From Lepturacanthus savala (Eukaryota; Chordata; Actinopteri; Scombriformes; Trichiuridae), in assembly GCA_030544235.1 (NCBI GenBank), contig CM060462.1, positions 34,738,526-34,802,525 of the forward strand: a stretch of DNA of 64,000 nt. The letters run 5' to 3'. The notes under the pieces are model-generated. The model made no database searches. It saw nothing but the letters and a program-made list of their open reading frames with translations, and had not been told where the DNA came from. Shown here in pieces: positions 61,697 through 64,000 of this stretch. How positions within the stretch are numbered: position 1 is the first letter of the stretch; the number at the start of each line of letters is the position of its first letter. The position numbers were made by a program, and so were the translations under genes.

Positions 61697-62499
61697 TACA
61701 CAATTTGCATACTGGCAAAATTTTAGGGAGCAATTAAATTGTTGTTTAACTTGACAAAGGGCTTAACTCCCACTCGCTGCATACTGCAGTAGATACTCAT
61801 TTAATTAAAAGAAAACTCTTTCATTTTATTGAATTGTTTTACAGAAGCTGCCCCCATCTGCTGCTCATTAGTTCAAAGACATCTGATAATAATCATTAAG
61901 AAATAGCAAACCCTCGCTAATTATTCAGATTCTGTGCATGTCTTTGTGCACATTTTTTGGGAGAAAGTACCCATGCTCCTTTGAACAATGTCACCCTGCA
62001 GGAGACAACACAGAAACCCATTAAATACTTGATAAACTCGCTACCTTTGCAGCTTTGAAATGTCTCTGCGGACTTGTAACAACTGACCCAGATCACTGCC
62101 AGGTTTGTGGTGAAATTCAGCATCGATGTGCACTTCCCTATGCGTTCCTATGCTGTACAGTGACACATTTTTAGGAGAGTTTGTAGCTTGGCAAAATCTG
62201 TGCAGAGCGCGGCTACACAGATACTGTATGACCTGAGTCCAGGTCCGGAGGGAGTGAGGGAGTAGGGACCTTAACTGAAGCCAAGCGTGCAGAGAACAGG
62301 CTGGCTTCTGTGCAGGGAACAACCTCTGCATGTGGAATGAGTTACAAGCAGGAGGACGAGAGCAGGAGGAGGAGGAGGAGAAGGAGGAAGAGGAGGAGGA
62401 GGAGGCACTAGCGCAAGTGCAGCATTGGTATGTTAAAACAACCAGGTTTTGTGTGTGCCTGAGCGTGCACTTATGTGTGTGTGTGTGTGTGTTATCTTG

Positions 62500-62640
62500 T
62501 AGATGGTGGGGCATGATTGGCGTTGTGCACGAGGGAGGATGGGGCTGCCGGACACTGATTGGTTGTGCCTCCTCGTAGGGTGTGGCCAGAATATGAATGA
62601 CTGATCCTGTCTTTCGCGCTGCCAGCAGGTTTTGGGGACA
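62500..62640 (+). promoter_or_regulatory. Possible promoter with inverted CCAAT boxes
   Basis: ATTGG (inverted CCAAT) at 62516-62520 and 62558-62562, with local rise in GC and CpG, followed by a purine-rich transcribed-looking stretch. No TATA box is evident. The existence and start of transcription are inferred. Confidence 0.3.
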
Positions 62641-62763
62641 GTTCAGGAGGAGGGACGGGGTGTTTGAGATTGAGCGTGCAGAAGAGAGAGCATCACAGCT
62701 TGTGAGAGAGGGGGGAGAGAGAGAGAGAGAGAGAAAGGGGAGGAGGGAAGGAAAGAGAGAGAG

Positions 62764-62805
<42 letters not shown>

Positions 62806-63592
62806 CAGGAGCTGGTGAAGAGAAAGAGGGAGGGAGCTTCAGGCAGCGAAGGCTGGACTAACCGCTCAAACACTGCAGTCTTTCTTTTGCTTCTCTGAGG
62901 AAACTGTCTTTCTCTTCTCCCCCTTGCCCGTCTCCCTTTCCTCCTCACTGCATGGCCGTGACCCCAGTGGACACCTTGATCTCTTTGCCCACCTAGAGAG
63001 GAGGAGAGAAAAAAAAAAGCTGCTGCAGCGGAGAAGGAGGAGGAGGAGGAGGAGGAGGAGGGAGAGAGACGAGAAGAGGGGACACCGCACACTTTGCCTC
63101 ACTGATGAGAGTCTGGAAATTAATTAACCGCCGTCAGCAGCAGCACAGGGAGGAGAGCGCAAAGTGAGGTTGGAGGAGGAAGAGGAGGGTGAATTGCTAG
63201 ATGTGCACTGAATGGGCTGTGGAGAGAGGAAGAGTAACCAAGAGACACTTTTTCAGAGAGAGAGGGACAAGTTAGGGCAGCGAGGAGGAAATTAGCCGCC
63301 CGGGAGACTAATTGAAGAAACCAAAGAACTGCTCACACGCGTCATCCATTCCTTCATCTCCCTCCTACATCCACACCATCTTCCCGCTCATCTCGTCCTG
63401 TTTAGATCTTTTTTTTCCCCCTTTTTTATTTGCATGTCAGCAAAAAGCACATCCACACAGCCACAACCACATGGATCCCGCTCACCACTCTACTCAGAGC
63501 TGAAGCGCAGCGTTTCATCCTCTGTGCGATCTGTTACTGAGTCAGAGAGCGCCATTAACTCCCAAAGCACCTGGAGTTTCTCATGAGACCAG
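62640..63592 (+). other. Possible first exon (mostly 5' UTR) of a gene to the right
   Basis: A GA/GGA-rich stretch (GA arrays at 62706-62803, GGA units at 63036-63068) passes into less repetitive, GC-richer sequence and ends at a good donor, CCAG|GTAGGA, at 63593. Several short upstream ATGs occur. The last is ATGAGACCAG at 63583-63592, which could start a protein split after one base of codon four. No encoded domain is visible, so neither gene nor start can be named. Confidence 0.3.
62706..62803. repeat. GA-rich microsatellite cluster
   Basis: Runs of GA broken by GGGG and AAA. A separate GGA/GAG array is at 63036-63068 and another at 62363-62403. Confidence 0.85.
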
Positions 63593-64000
63593 GTAGGACG
63601 TTTCTGGATCTTTTTTTTTTTGCCAAACCAAAGACGCTGGAGAGGTCGAGTCGCAGCCCTCCAGCCTCGATTGAACTGTCACGAGATGAAACTTCAAACC
63701 GTTTTTTATCTGCTAGAGCATGACACCTGTGTTTGAGGGATTATAGAGGGATTAGAGCGGGAAACAGGGATGTGCAGATGTGTGTGCGTGCGTGTGTTGG
63801 GATAATGTCCTAAATGCACAGAATCAGCTTTCAATTAATAGGTGTTTTGTGGCAGAATTATGCAGCCTCTCCTGGTGACTATAGTATAGGATTAGAGGAG
63901 CTTCAGACAAGTGAATAGCAGCGGTTTATCTTCTTAACTGCGTGTGATCACACTTGGTTATAATTGAATCTAAGAGTCTGACAGAGTCCTAATTATTTTT

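Noticed and set aside
62041..62514. Minus-strand open frame with poly-Ser run
   Set aside because: The Ser run is the complement of the GGA repeat; the rest has no domain and no splice support.
62643..63092. Ser/Leu-rich minus-strand open frame
   Set aside because: Complement of the GA/GGA-rich leader; low complexity only.

Overview
The window is nuclear DNA of a bony fish, probably a spiny-rayed (acanthomorph) teleost. The reasons are split genes with GT-AG introns, a cytosolic transaldolase whose exons are easy to read, a Tc1-type transposon, teleost SINE-like, MITE-like and LINE repeats, and very long CA, TA and ATCT microsatellites. I see nothing prokaryotic: no operons, no CRISPR array. 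All gene models below were built by hand from splice signals and reading phase; no alignment or transcript evidence was available.

Left part (1 to about 13.7 kb, minus strand): an incomplete gene for a secreted or membrane-anchored zona pellucida (ZP) domain protein. Fourteen or fifteen exons join with consistent phase. They encode a signal peptide, a cysteine-containing N-terminal region, a region with a DLDGDDVRCR motif, a ZP module and a threonine/proline-rich mucin-like tail with an 11-residue tandem repeat. The 3' end lies beyond base 1. I recognise the architecture as a fish family of ZP proteins but cannot name the gene.

Middle part (14.0 to 26.3 kb, minus strand): a complete eight-exon transaldolase gene, taldo1, encoding 338 residues with the expected catalytic residues. 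Its intron 6 holds a dead Tc1-like transposon that appears to contain a piece of a second Tc1-family element. Both genes read leftward. Only about 0.3 kb separates the taldo1 poly(A) signal from the proposed first exon of the ZP gene.

Right part (26.3 to 62.4 kb): about 36 kb with no exon I can support. It holds two dead LINE copies (27.3 to 28.7 kb and 41.5 to 44.1 kb), several SINE-like and MITE-like copies, and many microsatellites. The long ATCT array at 43.87 to 44.13 kb looks like the expanded tail of the second LINE.

Right edge (62.5 to 63.6 kb, plus strand): a purine-rich stretch with inverted CCAAT boxes and a good splice donor at 63,593. It could be the promoter and first exon of a gene beyond the window. 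I found no convincing undescribed multi-gene system. The most distinctive locus is the ZP/mucin gene with its coding minisatellite.
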